Source: Pontixanthobacter aestiaquae (GTDB lineage: Bacteria; Pseudomonadota; Alphaproteobacteria; Sphingomonadales; Sphingomonadaceae). Taken from it: a DNA stretch of 64,000 nt. Of the stretch, positions 17,988-28,075 are shown piece by piece. The notes beneath the pieces are model-generated. The model had not been told where the DNA came from, searched no databases, and saw only the letters and a program-made list of their open reading frames with translations. The position numbers and the translations under genes are program-made. Position 1 is the stretch's first letter; every line of letters starts with the position of its first letter. The DNA lies in NCBI RefSeq assembly GCF_009827455.1, contig NZ_WTYZ01000001.1, positions 1,869,001-1,933,000 on the forward strand, written 5' to 3'.

Positions 17988-18025
17988 ACACCCACACCCA
18001 ACCCTCTCCCTCAAGGGAGAGGGCT
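17988..18025. repeat. Single-hairpin palindromic element (family 1), copy b
   Basis: An arm CACCCACACCCAACC is followed by the hairpin CCCTCTCCC-TCAA-GGGAGAGGG (18002-18023) and CTT. It matches the right half of the element at 17588-17625 with compensating stem changes. It covers the start region of the DUF559 gene and ends 21 nt before carB. Confidence 0.8.
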
Positions 18026-18046
18026 TTAGTAGCGAAGTCAGCCTAA

Positions 18047-21000
18047 ATGCCCAAAAGAACCGACATTTCCTCCATCCTCGTCATTGGCGCTGGCCCGATT
18101 ATTATCGGGCAGGCGTGCGAGTTTGATTATTCCGGCACGCAGGCGATCAAGGCTCTGAAGGAGGAGGGCTACCGTGTCATCCTCGTCAATTCCAATCCGG
18201 CCACGATTATGACCGATCCGGAATTTGCCGATGCGACCTATATCGAGCCGATCACGCCCGAAATCGTCGCCAAAATTATCGAGAAAGAGCGCCCCGATGC
18301 GGTGCTGCCGACAATGGGCGGGCAAACGGCGCTGAACTGCGCATTGTCGCTCGAATCCATGGGTGTGCTGGAGAAATTCGGCGTCCAGATGATCGGCGCC
18401 GATGCCGAAGCCATCGACAAGGCCGAAGACCGCCAGAAATTCCGCGATGCGATGGACAAAATCGGCCTTGAAAGCGCGCGCAGCGGTGTCGCGCATTCGG
18501 TCGAGGAAGCGCAGGAAATCGTCAAACGCACCGGCCTGCCCAGCATCATCCGCCCCAGCTTCACTCTGGGCGGAACCGGCGGCGGGATCGCTTACAACAA
18601 GGCCGAGTTTGAGCGGATCGTCCGCGAAGGTCTGGAAGCCAGCCCGACCACCGAAGTTCTGATCGAGGAATCGTTGCTCGGTTGGAAAGAGTACGAGATG
18701 GAAGTCGTCCGCGACAAGGCGGACAATTGCATCATCATTTGCTCGATTGAAAATGTCGATCCGATGGGCGTGCATACGGGCGACAGCATCACCGTTGCCC
18801 CCGCGCTGACGCTGACCGACAAAGAATACCAGATCATGCGCAATGCCAGCATTGCTGTGCTGCGCGAGATCGGCGTCGAAACCGGCGGATCGAATGTGCA
18901 GTTTGCGGTCAATCCGGCGGATGGCCGCTTGATCGTGATCGAGATGAACCCGCGCGTTTCGCGGAGCTCGGCTTTGGCATCCAAAGCCACCGGTTTCCCG
19001 ATTGCGCGCGTCGCGGCCAAGCTCGCGGTGGGCTATACGCTCGATGAAATTACCAACGAAATCACCGGCGCTACACCGGCTAGCTTCGAGCCTACCATCG
19101 ATTACGTGGTTACCAAGATCCCGCGTTTCGCGTTCGAGAAGTTCAAAGGTGCCAAGGATGAACTGGCCACGGCGATGAAATCGGTCGGCGAAGTGATGGC
19201 GATCGGCCGCAACTTTCAGGAGAGTATGCAAAAGGCGTTGCGGGGGCTGGAAACCGATCTGGACGGCTTCAACCGCGTGACCGAGCTTGAAGGCGTCCAC
19301 CGCGACGTTATCACCGGATCGCTGTCCAAACGCTCCCCCGACCGCATTCTGAAAGTCGCTCAGGCCTTCCGCGAAGGGATGAGTGTAGAGGATGTCAACC
19401 AGATCACTGGCTATGACACATGGTTCCTCCGCCAGATCGAAGCGATCATCGCGGCGGAGAAGGATATTTCGGAGAACGGCCTGCCAGGCGACGCAGCGGG
19501 ACTGCGCAAACTGAAGTCGATGGGCTTCTCCGACAAACGCCTCGCCACATTGGCCGTGCGTTCGGTCGGCGTGGCAGGCGGCATGGGCGAAACCCAAGCG
19601 CGCCGTTCGGGCCTGCTCCACGACGCATTGCAAGCGATGGCGGGGGCGACGTCGGAAGAGGAAGTACGCGCGCTGCGCCGTAAACTCGGCGTTTTGCCGG
19701 TGTTCAAACGCATCGATAGCTGCGCCGCCGAGTTCGAAGCGATCACGCCTTATATGTATTCGACCTATGAGGCCCCGACCTTTGGCGAGCCCGAATGTGA
19801 GGCCATGCCGAGCGACCGGCGTAAAATCGTGATCCTCGGCGGCGGTCCGAACCGGATCGGGCAGGGCATCGAGTTCGATTATTGCTGCGTCCACGCCTGT
19901 TTCGCTCTGGCCGAGGCTGGTTTCGAAACAATCATGGTCAACTGCAATCCCGAGACAGTCTCGACCGATTATGACACTTCCGACCGCCTCTATTTCGAGC
20001 CGTTAACAGTTGAGGATGTTCTCGAAATCCTCCGCGTTGAACAGCAATCGGGCGAGTTGGTCGGTGTTATTGTCCAGTTCGGCGGCATGACCCCGCTGAA
20101 ACTGGCGCAGGCGCTGGAAGATGAAGGTATTCCAATCCTCGGCACCAGCCCGGATGCAATCGACCTCGCCGAAGATCGTGAGCGGTTTGCAAAACTGGTC
20201 AATACGTTGAAACTCAAGCAGCCCGAAAACGGCATCGCCTATAGCCGCGACGAGGCAGCCGCGGTGGCATCCTCCATCGGCTATCCGGTGCTGCTGCGCC
20301 CATCCTACGTTCTTGGCGGGCGCGCGATGGAAATCGTCGACAGCGAAGCGCAGCTCGACGACTACATCAAAACCGCAGTGAACGTTTCGGGCGACAGTCC
20401 TGTGCTGGTTGACCAGTATCTGCGCGATGCGATTGAATGCGATGTCGATGTGATTTGCGATGGCGAGCAAGTGGTTGTCGCGGGTGTAATGCAGCATATC
20501 GAGGAAGCCGGTGTCCACTCGGGCGATAGTGCCTGCACTATCCCGCCCTATTCGTTGCCCGCAGACATCGTCACCGAAATGGAAGTTCAGGCTGAGGCAC
20601 TTGCAAAAAGCCTTGGCGTTCTCGGCCTGATGAATGTCCAATTCGCGGTGAAAGATGGCGAGGTCTATCTGATCGAAGTCAATCCCCGCGCAAGCCGGAC
20701 GGTGCCCTTTGTTGCAAAGGCAATCGGCCAGCCTGTCGCGAAAGTTGCGTCGCGCGTGATGGCGGGCGAAAAGCTCGATACATTCCCTGCATTCAAACGC
20801 GATCTGGATTATATGGCCGTGAAAGAGGCCGTGTTCCCGTTCGGGCGATTCCCGGGGTCTGATCCTGTTTTGACACCGGAGATGAAATCAACCGGCGAAG
20901 TCATGGGCATCGACCGAGATTTCCCGACAGCATTTCTGAAATCGCAGCTTGGGGCAGGGGTCACTTTGCCCGAAAGCGGCGTTGTGTTTGTGTCCGTCAA

Positions 21001-21370
21001 AGAAGGCGACAAGCCTATCATCGTCCCGGCGGTCAAAACGCTGGTCGATTGCGGCTTCACGATTATCGCAACGGGCGGCACGCAGCGCTATTTGAGCGAG
21101 CAAGGTCTGCCAGTGGAACGCGTCAATAAAGTCGCCGAGGGTCAGCCGCATATCGTCGATAGAATGATCGATGGCGAGGTCGCTCTGGTGATCAACACGA
21201 CCGAGGGTTGGCAGAGTATGATCGACAGCAAATCGATCCGCGCAACGGCGCTGGAAATGAAGATTCCTTACTACACCACCGCCGCCGCATCGTTGGCCAC
21301 GGCAGAGGCAATTCGTCTGGTGAAGCCCGCTACGCTTGAAGTACGCTCGCTTCAGGACTATTATAGCTGA
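18047..21370 (+). CDS. carB: Carbamoyl-phosphate synthase large subunit
   Basis: A 1107-residue ATP-grasp synthetase that makes carbamoyl phosphate from bicarbonate, ammonia and two ATP. The N-terminal half starts [36 protein letters not shown] and [20 protein letters not shown] mark the first ATP-grasp domain. [36 protein letters not shown] and [16 protein letters not shown] mark the second. The C-terminal allosteric MGS-like domain has [11 protein letters not shown]. Length and motifs are complete. A duplicated start lies 572 nt upstream, and the DUF559 cassette separates carB from carA. No good ribosome site lies directly before 18047. Confidence 0.98.
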   Translation: MPKRTDISSILVIGAGPIIIGQACEFDYSGTQAIKALKEEGYRVILVNSNPATIMTDPEFADATYIEPITPEIVAKIIEKERPDAVLPTMGGQTALNCALSLESMGVLEKFGVQMIGADAEAIDKAEDRQKFRDAMDKIGLESARSGVAHSVEEAQEIVKRTGLPSIIRPSFTLGGTGGGIAYNKAEFERIVREGLEASPTTEVLIEESLLGWKEYEMEVVRDKADNCIIICSIENVDPMGVHTGDSITVAPALTLTDKEYQIMRNASIAVLREIGVETGGSNVQFAVNPADGRLIVIEMNPRVSRSSALASKATGFPIARVAAKLAVGYTLDEITNEITGATPASFEPTIDYVVTKIPRFAFEKFKGAKDELATAMKSVGEVMAIGRNFQESMQKALRGLETDLDGFNRVTELEGVHRDVITGSLSKRSPDRILKVAQAFREGMSVEDVNQITGYDTWFLRQIEAIIAAEKDISENGLPGDAAGLRKLKSMGFSDKRLATLAVRSVGVAGGMGETQARRSGLLHDALQAMAGATSEEEVRALRRKLGVLPVFKRIDSCAAEFEAITPYMYSTYEAPTFGEPECEAMPSDRRKIVILGGGPNRIGQGIEFDYCCVHACFALAEAGFETIMVNCNPETVSTDYDTSDRLYFEPLTVEDVLEILRVEQQSGELVGVIVQFGGMTPLKLAQALEDEGIPILGTSPDAIDLAEDRERFAKLVNTLKLKQPENGIAYSRDEAAAVASSIGYPVLLRPSYVLGGRAMEIVDSEAQLDDYIKTAVNVSGDSPVLVDQYLRDAIECDVDVICDGEQVVVAGVMQHIEEAGVHSGDSACTIPPYSLPADIVTEMEVQAEALAKSLGVLGLMNVQFAVKDGEVYLIEVNPRASRTVPFVAKAIGQPVAKVASRVMAGEKLDTFPAFKRDLDYMAVKEAVFPFGRFPGSDPVLTPEMKSTGEVMGIDRDFPTAFLKSQLGAGVTLPESGVVFVSVKEGDKPIIVPAVKTLVDCGFTIIATGGTQRYLSEQGLPVERVNKVAEGQPHIVDRMIDGEVALVINTTEGWQSMIDSKSIRATALEMKIPYYTTAAASLATAEAIRLVKPATLEVRSLQDYYS

Positions 21371-21407
21371 GAAACAGACGACTTTTCCCGACATTCAATC
21401 CGGTATC

Positions 21408-21429
21408 AGCCGCTCCTGATGGGGCGGCT
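21408..21429 (+). terminator. Possible terminator after carB
   Basis: The hairpin AGCCGCTCC-TGAT-GGGGCGGCT lies about 40 nt after the carB stop. The T-run after it is poor, so this is a weak call. Confidence 0.4.
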
Positions 21430-21481
21430 CGGCGCTGAATTGTCTTTCGGTTCAGGTCTTTAGATAAGATTGAGAGTTACG

Positions 21482-21949
21482 ATGGATAAGGTTCCAATGC
21501 TTGCCGAGGGCTATGAAAAGCTCACTACGGAACTCAAGGCTTTGCGCGATGAGCGCCCGAAAATTGTCGATGCGATCGAAGAAGCGCGCGCGCATGGCGA
21601 CCTTTCGGAGAACGCCGAGTATCACGCGGCGAAGGAACGTCAGGGCCAGGTAGAGGCTATGATCGGCGATATCGAGAGCAAGGTAACCCGCGCTCAGATT
21701 ATCGATCCAAAGACCCTGTCAGGTGACCGGGTTGTGTTTGGCGCGACCGTTACGCTGCTCGATGAACATGATAAACCGGTCAAATACCAGATCGTTGGTG
21801 AAACCGAGGCTGAAGCAGCTAAGGGCCGTATTTCTTACAGCTCACCGCTTGGCCGAGCCCTGATCGGCAAAGATCTGGGTGATGAAGTTGAAGTGACGGT
21901 CCCGTCAGGCGACAAATTCTACCTGATCGAGAAAATCCAGTATATTTGA
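21482..21949 (+). CDS. greA: Transcription elongation factor GreA
   Basis: A 155-residue factor that rescues backtracked RNA polymerase by stimulating transcript cleavage. The N-terminal coiled coil includes [20 protein letters not shown] and [20 protein letters not shown], whose acidic tip DLSENAEYH is diagnostic. The C-terminal FKBP-like domain ends [25 protein letters not shown] lies 8 nt before ATG 21482. A TTG 12 nt earlier is in frame but has no ribosome site. Confidence 0.95.
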   Translation: MDKVPMLAEGYEKLTTELKALRDERPKIVDAIEEARAHGDLSENAEYHAAKERQGQVEAMIGDIESKVTRAQIIDPKTLSGDRVVFGATVTLLDEHDKPVKYQIVGETEAEAAKGRISYSSPLGRALIGKDLGDEVEVTVPSGDKFYLIEKIQYI

Positions 21950-21956
21950 ATTGCGG

Positions 21957-22040
21957 TGGGAGCTCCTGCGAAGGCGAGAGCTTCAGCCAGATGGGCGTGT
22001 CGCTAGCGACGTGAGACCCCAATCTTCGTTGGGGATCACG
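21957..22040. repeat. Degenerate paired-hairpin palindromic element (family 2-like)
   Basis: It contains GGAGCTCC-TGCGAAGGCGAGAGC at the left and the hairpin CCCCAA-TCTTCG-TTGGGG (22017-22034) followed by ATCACGG at the right. Read on the minus strand this resembles the GTCATCCCC(G)...GGGG arm of the element inside glyS (50119-50222). The last two codons and the stop of the GNAT gene lie in it. It may also act as a terminator between greA and the GNAT gene. Confidence 0.5.
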
Positions 22041-22524
22041 GCAAGCTCTTCTCCATCGCGTAATTATGGATCGGCACCGATTGGCCGTCATGGTCGATTG
22101 TGAAGTCGCGCCGTTTTGTCACGACATATCCGGCGCGTTCAAAAGAGGGGCGGGCGAGTGCGCTGGCCTCGGTGTACAGCTTGGCTAAACCGCAAATCAG
22201 CGCTTGGTCTTCAGCTGCCCGCAGCAACCCGTCGGCCAATCCCTGACGCGTGTGATCCGGATGGCAGTAGAGCATATCCAAATGCCCGTCGGGTTCGAGC
22301 AGCGCATAGGCGGCGGCCTTGTCGTCCGTATCGACCGCTACGAAAACCATATGCCCCGACCGCACGCGTTCGCGCAGCCGCTCCGCCGAATCATGACGGC
22401 CGGCCCACGCGTTAACTTGCGCTCGTGAGTATCCTGCAAGACCAATTGTTGTGATCGCGGCCAGCGTCAGCTCGTGGAGCGTCTCTACATCGCTATCGGC
22501 ATAGGCGCGAATCCGATACTTCAT
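22036..22524 (-). CDS. GNAT family N-acetyltransferase
   Basis: A 162-residue protein. It begins MKYRIRAYADSDVETLHELT, typical of RimI-like GNAT starts. GHLDMLYCHPDHTRQGLADG is the acetyl-CoA-binding motif A (a Q/RxxGxG/A variant, here RQGLAD), and KLYTEASALARPSFERAGY is motif B. It transfers acetyl from acetyl-CoA to an unknown amine substrate. The C-terminal residues are encoded within a palindromic repeat. It is 7 nt downstream of the DUF4170 gene and probably co-transcribed with it. Confidence 0.87.
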   Translation of the reverse strand: MKYRIRAYADSDVETLHELTLAAITTIGLAGYSRAQVNAWAGRHDSAERLRERVRSGHMVFVAVDTDDKAAAYALLEPDGHLDMLYCHPDHTRQGLADGLLRAAEDQALICGLAKLYTEASALARPSFERAGYVVTKRRDFTIDHDGQSVPIHNYAMEKSLP

Positions 22525-22531
22525 CGGAGGT

Positions 22532-22765
22532 TTAGAGTGCGTCGGGCGTTAACAGCTTATGCAGCGGGACAATGACATATTTCATTTCGGCATCGTCGAC
22601 TGTGCGCTGGGCGTTGCCGCGCCATGCTTCGACTGCATTGTCATAGTCGCTGAATACACCAACAACATGCACGCTTTCCGGGTCTTGGAATTCCACGCTG
22701 CGCGGATCGGACACTTTGCCGCCCATTACGAGGTGCAGTTTCTGTTTGAATTCGGTCTCTTCCAT
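22532..22765 (-). CDS. DUF4170 protein
   Basis: A 77-residue protein: LHLVMGGKVSDPRSVEFQDP, VHVVGVFSDYDNAVEAWRGN, AQRTVDDAEMKYVIVPLHKLL. This pattern is DUF4170, an alphaproteobacterial family of unknown function. ATG 22765 (MEETEFKQK) has AGG about 10 nt upstream; a TTG six codons earlier has none. Confidence 0.85.
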   Translation of the reverse strand: MEETEFKQKLHLVMGGKVSDPRSVEFQDPESVHVVGVFSDYDNAVEAWRGNAQRTVDDAEMKYVIVPLHKLLTPDAL

Positions 22766-22867
22766 GATCGGAACCTTTATCAACTGGGGAGCTATGCCGC
22801 GCGCAATAAAGAAAATGGCGCGGCAGGCAAGCCCGCTACGCCATTCCTTTGATCGATTGGACCGGTG

Positions 22868-23371
22868 TTATGTGCGGGCGCGAGAGCGCAGATCGCGGAT
22901 CGAGCGACCGGCTTTCTTCCCTGCGTTACGAGTCATTGATTTCGCCGCTGCTGCAGTGTTGCCGCTAATGAAAGACGCTTTCCGCTTTGCGGCACCGGCA
23001 TTGTCATTGATGGCATCGCCGATGTCTTTGATAGTGTCCTTACCTGTTTGTGCTGCTTCGGTCGCGGCATCGAACAGGCCAGTGGCATATGCGGCACCGA
23101 GCTCGGCCGCATAGCTCGCAAACTCATTAACCTTGGAGCCAGCGGCTCGGCCTGCGCGGCGACCAGGCTTGGTCATCGCACCGATTGCGAGGCCAAGCAC
23201 AGCAACGCCCGCTATTGTCGCCAATGGGTGCAGCTTCACGAAATCTGTTGCGGTTTCCGACGCCTCGCGCGCCATTTGACCAAGTGTGCGCTCTTCATTG
23301 CGCTGCTCTGCCGCTTCGATCTTGGCTTTCAATTCGGCTCGTTTGGTGTCTGTGTTTGTGGTGCTGGACAT
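22868..23371 (-). CDS. Membrane-anchored helical protein, DUF883/YqjD-like
   Basis: A 167-residue protein. The N-terminal charged coiled-coil region (KRAELKAKIEAAEQRNEERT) precedes one hydrophobic segment (LATIAGVAVLGLAIGAMT, about residues 47-65). A long Ala/Lys-rich amphipathic region and a basic tail (GRSIRDLRSRART) follow. The layout resembles YqjD/ElaB-type proteins of E. coli, which bind ribosomes or membranes in stationary phase. It is the last gene of a four-gene minus-strand cluster. The similarity is by architecture, so the exact family is uncertain. Confidence 0.6.
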   Translation of the reverse strand: MSSTTNTDTKRAELKAKIEAAEQRNEERTLGQMAREASETATDFVKLHPLATIAGVAVLGLAIGAMTKPGRRAGRAAGSKVNEFASYAAELGAAYATGLFDAATEAAQTGKDTIKDIGDAINDNAGAAKRKASFISGNTAAAAKSMTRNAGKKAGRSIRDLRSRART

Positions 23372-23383
23372 GGGGGTCTCCTG

Positions 23384-23716
23384 CTAGATTTCGTCTGTGG
23401 GTTCTACTGCTTGGGGTAACGTATCTTCGCCGTTTGCCTCTTCGTCGCTGAATAATTCCATGATCGGATTGCGAGCAAACCAAAGGAACACTGCGGCTAC
23501 AAGCGCGAGAAGGGCACCCTTATTGCTGTCCGCCACCTCAACGGCTTCCTCAAAGACATCCGTTGCTCCTTCGGACATTCGGGTCGCAAGCCGTGCACCA
23601 ACGCCCTTCATGCCTATGTCGGTCTTCAGATGGCTGAGATCAGCTTTGACCAATGCCAGCGCCGCGTCGCGCAAATTGCGATCTTCGCGCAATTGTCGTT
23701 CCAAGCGCCGGCTCAT
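23384..23716 (-). CDS. Small membrane-anchored protein of the YqjD/E-like cluster
   Basis: A 110-residue protein. Charged helix LERQLREDRNLRDAALALVK, then KGVGARLATRMSEGATDVFEEAVEVADSNK, then one transmembrane helix GALLALVAAVFLWFARNPIM and an acidic tail. The start overlaps the Holin-X-like gene stop by 4 nt. Its position after a YqjE-like gene suggests a role like YqjK, but the sequence is not distinctive enough to name it. Confidence 0.6.
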   Translation of the reverse strand: MSRRLERQLREDRNLRDAALALVKADLSHLKTDIGMKGVGARLATRMSEGATDVFEEAVEVADSNKGALLALVAAVFLWFARNPIMELFSDEEANGEDTLPQAVEPTDEI

Positions 23717-24132
23717 GCGTCATCGTCCTTAAAGGCCCGCGCTGCTTTGGAAAATCGCTTCTTGGCCATAAGGCCGAAGACCGCAGTTCCAAGTAGCAAC
23801 GCCCCAACGACCGCCAACATTGCCCAAAGCGGTCCGATCACCGGTGCCAGAACAATTATACCGCCAACTACCAAGCCGATCAGGGCAAGATGGAGAAATG
23901 CGAGCGCGGCGAAAACAAAGCCGATCCCCGATTTACCATTGCCGACCGCGAACGAGAACCGCGTTTTTTGATACGCCAACTCTGCTTCGACATAGGTCTT
24001 GCCGTCGTCGATCAGCGCATTGACGTCGTCAGCCAAAGACCGCTCAGGTGGAGGATCGAGTTGTTCGATCTCTTCGATAGAGGGGTCCTGCCGGCGATCA
24101 TCATCACCGGGCAGGTCATCATTCAGCATCAA
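23713..24132 (-). CDS. Holin-X/YqjE-like inner membrane protein
   Basis: A 139-residue protein. The acidic N-terminus is followed by SLADDVNALIDDGKTYVEAELAYQKTR (amphipathic helix). Two transmembrane helices, IGFVFAALAFLHLALIGLVVG and IGPLWAMLAVVGALLLGTAVFGL, follow, ending in a basic tail. This matches the superfamily III holin-like domain (PF07332 type), which in proteobacteria occurs in YqjE beside YqjD. No phage genes are nearby, so a housekeeping envelope role is more likely than lysis. Confidence 0.7.
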   Translation of the reverse strand: MMLNDDLPGDDDRRQDPSIEEIEQLDPPPERSLADDVNALIDDGKTYVEAELAYQKTRFSFAVGNGKSGIGFVFAALAFLHLALIGLVVGGIIVLAPVIGPLWAMLAVVGALLLGTAVFGLMAKKRFSKAARAFKDDDA

Positions 24133-24156
24133 TACCAGTCCCCCCGCGAGGCGCGT

Positions 24157-24699
24157 TTAGCGGCGACCGCCAAAAAGGCGAGCGACCAGAAAGCCGACAA
24201 CGGCGGCGATGCCAATAGCGGTGCCCGGACTCTTACGCACTGCTTCGCGCGCATCTTCGCCCAGTTCTTCGACGCTTTTGTTATCGAGCTTGGCTGCTGT
24301 TTCCTGCAGGCTGCGCGACGTTTTGCGCGCGTAATCACCATATTTTTCGCCAAGTTTCTCGTCGACGACTTCGGCGCTGTCAGAGATGATCTTGCCGAGC
24401 GACGCGATACCGTCGCTGGTTTTCGCTTTGGCTTCGACAGCCAGTTCGCCAGCGCGCTCTTTCGCTTCGCCAGTCCAGTTTTCAGATTTGTTCTTGGCCT
24501 GATCGCGATAGGCAACAGCACGCGAAGATGCTTCGTCTTTGAGCGCAGCAGCGCCCGCTTTTGCTTCTTCAAGCGCAGCGTTGAAGCGTGTTTTTGCTTC
24601 TACAGTCGCGTCAGCCTTTGGTGCAGCTTTTGTTTTTGCGGCAGGTGTCTTAGTCGCCGCTTTCTTTTTCGTGGTGGTTCCGGTTTTGGTGGTAGCCAT
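24157..24699 (-). CDS. Ala/Lys-rich coiled-coil protein with C-terminal membrane segment
   Basis: A 180-residue protein. The start at 24699 (MATTKTGTTTKKKAATK) has GAGGAAA 10 nt upstream; 43 codons further upstream in frame are not coding-like. The N-terminal Lys/Ala/Thr tract resembles histone H1-like tails. A long helical region (about 40-150) precedes the terminal segment TAIGIAAVVGFLVARLFGGRR, the DUF883-type ending (hydrophobic helix then GGRR). It heads the four-gene cluster 24699-22868; a stress or stationary-phase membrane role is inferred from the similarity to E. coli YqjD/ElaB. Confidence 0.68.
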   Translation of the reverse strand: MATTKTGTTTKKKAATKTPAAKTKAAPKADATVEAKTRFNAALEEAKAGAAALKDEASSRAVAYRDQAKNKSENWTGEAKERAGELAVEAKAKTSDGIASLGKIISDSAEVVDEKLGEKYGDYARKTSRSLQETAAKLDNKSVEELGEDAREAVRKSPGTAIGIAAVVGFLVARLFGGRR

Positions 24700-24850
24700 T
24701 ATGTGTTTCCTCAGCTTAGTCATTTGCTGGTTAGCAGCCGCGCATACGGTTTCTAACCCTTCTATGTTGCAACGCAACTTGCGCGGTTTTGTTCCGGCGC
24801 ATAAAGCCCGCGCAATCACATTACTCATGATCGATATGGTGGTGTGTTAG

Positions 24851-26161
<1,311 letters not shown>

Positions 26162-26174
26162 AAGGCTGGTTGCA

Positions 26175-27533
26175 CTATGTGCTGTTGATCGACTTTAGCC
26201 CGCCAATATCGGCAAACTCTGCCATTTCGGGTATTCGGCTGAACGCAATTTTTACGCCTAGATAATTCAGGTCGATCGTGCTTTGCGAAGCAAGGATCAC
26301 CTTGGCCATGCCGTAACGCTGGTTCAGTCTGTCGATCCGCTGCCACATCTCTGCTTCGCAGGCATCACGGCTATCCTGTTCCTCAGGAATGAAAAGGTCG
26401 GGCTCAGGAGGGGACGCTTTCAGACCGAAAAGGTAAACCGATACCAGTTTGAGTGCCTTTTTGGTAGCATTCAGGCGTAAACCGGCAATAATTGGTTCCC
26501 AGCTTTGATTTAATGCGTTCAACAACCGCCAGCTGTTTTGCGTTGCACGAACAGGGATGTCTTGGCTAATGGCTCCCTCCGGATACAGCCGTATCCCGAT
26601 ATGTAGTCCCGTGGCATGTAGATTATAATGCCGCAGTCGGCTCGCCGCTTTTAGTAAAAGTGCGCGGGCCACAATCCGCGCATTATCCGGGTTTCGGTCT
26701 TTCCCGCCAAGAACCCTGCTGTGGCCGATCATCCGCTTGTCTCCCGGTTCCGGGATAATGGGCAAGTCATATCCGTGCAATCCGTATAGAAAACGTTCGC
26801 CAGCTACCGATCCCCATATGCGCCGTGCATGGCGAGGTTCGATGTTCCACAAGGAATAAAAATCGGCAATTCCTGCTTGCATGAGGCGGCGCTCAATCCC
26901 GGCACCAATACCAGGAATGGCGCGCAGCGGCAGATCGCGCAGTGCACTCGGCAAAGATGTCAAAGGCAGAGCAATCAAGCCGTTGGGCTTTTCAAGGTCG
27001 CTGGCCAGCTTGGCCAAGGCAGGGCTGGGTGCCAAACCGATAGAACACCGGATTGCGGGGCCAAAGCGGCGGAAAATGCCGTGTTTGATTTCGCGTGCTT
27101 TGGCTTTTGCCTGCGCTATTGGCCACTCTTCACGGCTCAGGCGGCACAGACATTCATCTATTGAATGGACGCGTGTGATCGGAAGGTGCTGGCAGATTTC
27201 TTTCATCAACTGAATGTGTAATTCGACATAACGGTCATGGCGCGCTGGCCGAATGGCGATATTGGGGCAAAGTTTACGCGCATCGATAACCGATGTTCCG
27301 CGGGAAATACCCAGTTTCTTCGCTTCATAACTCGCAGCGATCGCGCCGCTATGCTCCGAAGCCAGTGGTGTTACAATAACGGGATGCCCGACCAGTGAAG
27401 GGTCATCGTACTGCTCCACGCTAGCAAAATAGGCGTTGAAGTCGATAAACATGTACCGCACAAGCTTGGGTGAAGGCGGAAGTTTGAACGCCTCTTGCTT
27501 ATGCGCTTTATGTGATTTGGTGTCCTCATACAT
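26175..27533 (-). CDS. Y-family DNA polymerase (DinB/UmuC/ImpB type), SOS-linked
   Basis: Up to 452 residues. The palm domain has FIDFNAYFASVEQYDDPSLV with catalytic Asp31 and VHSIDECLCRL with Asp126-Glu127; GIGAGIERRLMQAGI is the thumb helix-hairpin-helix. The little-finger region is present but divergent (HATGLHIGIRLYPEG). Such enzymes copy past damaged bases. Relatives are often mislabelled type VI secretion protein ImpB. A GTTC-N7-GTTC box lies 2 bases before ATG 27533. Either the message has an extremely short leader or the true start is internal, for instance ATG 27452 (MFIDFNAYF), with no strong ribosome site at either. Confidence 0.88.
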   Translation of the reverse strand: MYEDTKSHKAHKQEAFKLPPSPKLVRYMFIDFNAYFASVEQYDDPSLVGHPVIVTPLASEHSGAIAASYEAKKLGISRGTSVIDARKLCPNIAIRPARHDRYVELHIQLMKEICQHLPITRVHSIDECLCRLSREEWPIAQAKAKAREIKHGIFRRFGPAIRCSIGLAPSPALAKLASDLEKPNGLIALPLTSLPSALRDLPLRAIPGIGAGIERRLMQAGIADFYSLWNIEPRHARRIWGSVAGERFLYGLHGYDLPIIPEPGDKRMIGHSRVLGGKDRNPDNARIVARALLLKAASRLRHYNLHATGLHIGIRLYPEGAISQDIPVRATQNSWRLLNALNQSWEPIIAGLRLNATKKALKLVSVYLFGLKASPPEPDLFIPEEQDSRDACEAEMWQRIDRLNQRYGMAKVILASQSTIDLNYLGVKIAFSRIPEMAEFADIGGLKSINST

Positions 27534-27535
27534 CG

Positions 27536-27550
27536 GAACATAATAAGAAC
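27536..27550 (-). promoter_or_regulatory. LexA (SOS) box, alphaproteobacterial type
   Basis: On the minus strand it reads GTTCTTATTATGTTC, an exact GTTC-N7-GTTC, which is the LexA operator known for alphaproteobacteria. It lies directly upstream of the Y-family polymerase gene, a typical SOS target. Confidence 0.8.
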
Positions 27551-27589
27551 AAATGAAGTTTTGGGAAGCCGTTTATACTCAGAAAAGTG

Positions 27590-28009
27590 TTAGGCAAACT
27601 TTGCTTGCAGATTCAGCAGCGCAAGTGCGGCCTTTGCTGCCTCGCCGCCTTTGTCGAGTTGCGACGGGTCTGCACGGACGATGGCTTGCTGTTCGTTCTC
27701 GGTGGTCAGGATACCATTGCCGATAGCCATGCCGTCCATGGTCAATGCCATGATGCCGCGAGCGCTTTCACCCGCGACGATTTCAAAGTGGTAAGTCTCG
27801 CCGCGAATGACCACGCCGATGGCGACATAGCCGGCATATTGCTGGCTCTCGATCGCGAGAGAAATGGCGCCGGGGATTTCCAGCGCGCCTGGTACGGTCA
27901 GGACATCAACCTCATGCCCTGCATCCTCCAGAGCCGCACGCGCTCCGGCAATCAGCATTTCGTTGAGATGATCGTAAAACCGGGCTTCGACAATCAGGAA
28001 CCGCGCCAT
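27590..28009 (-). CDS. ribH: 6,7-dimethyl-8-ribityllumazine synthase
   Basis: A 139-residue enzyme of riboflavin synthesis that condenses the butanone phosphate with the ribitylamino-uracil. [19 protein letters not shown] is the N-terminus. [17 protein letters not shown] is the substrate loop, [17 protein letters not shown] contains the catalytic histidine region, and [17 protein letters not shown] ends the core. The start at 28009 has GGAG 11 nt upstream; upstream in-frame codons run into the tRNA gene and are false. Confidence 0.95.
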   Translation of the reverse strand: MARFLIVEARFYDHLNEMLIAGARAALEDAGHEVDVLTVPGALEIPGAISLAIESQQYAGYVAIGVVIRGETYHFEIVAGESARGIMALTMDGMAIGNGILTTENEQQAIVRADPSQLDKGGEAAKAALALLNLQAKFA

Positions 28010-28075
28010 TGAATAACACTCCGCAAATGATGTTGCGGAGCGCGTTAGACGCGGTTGCCGGTCAAGGGAAGGGAA

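Noticed and set aside
17511..18025. CRISPR array
   Set aside because: The repeats are few, palindromic and in opposite orientation, with a protein gene between. There are no regular spacers and no cas genes.
18038..19894. Long minus-strand open frame of 618 codons
   Set aside because: It is exactly antisense to carB, whose motifs and codon structure are unmistakable. Such antisense frames are common in GC-rich genes. The encoded text (His/Asp/Arg-rich) has no domain.
23713..24132. Holin-like domain as evidence of a prophage
   Set aside because: No phage structural, integrase or lysis genes are near. The neighbours match a YqjDE-type chromosomal cluster.
26175..27533. Type VI secretion protein ImpB, the label often given to such genes
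   Set aside because: The sequence has Y-family polymerase catalytic motifs (DFNAYFASVEQ, SIDE). The label comes from the plasmid UV-protection gene impB, not from secretion.
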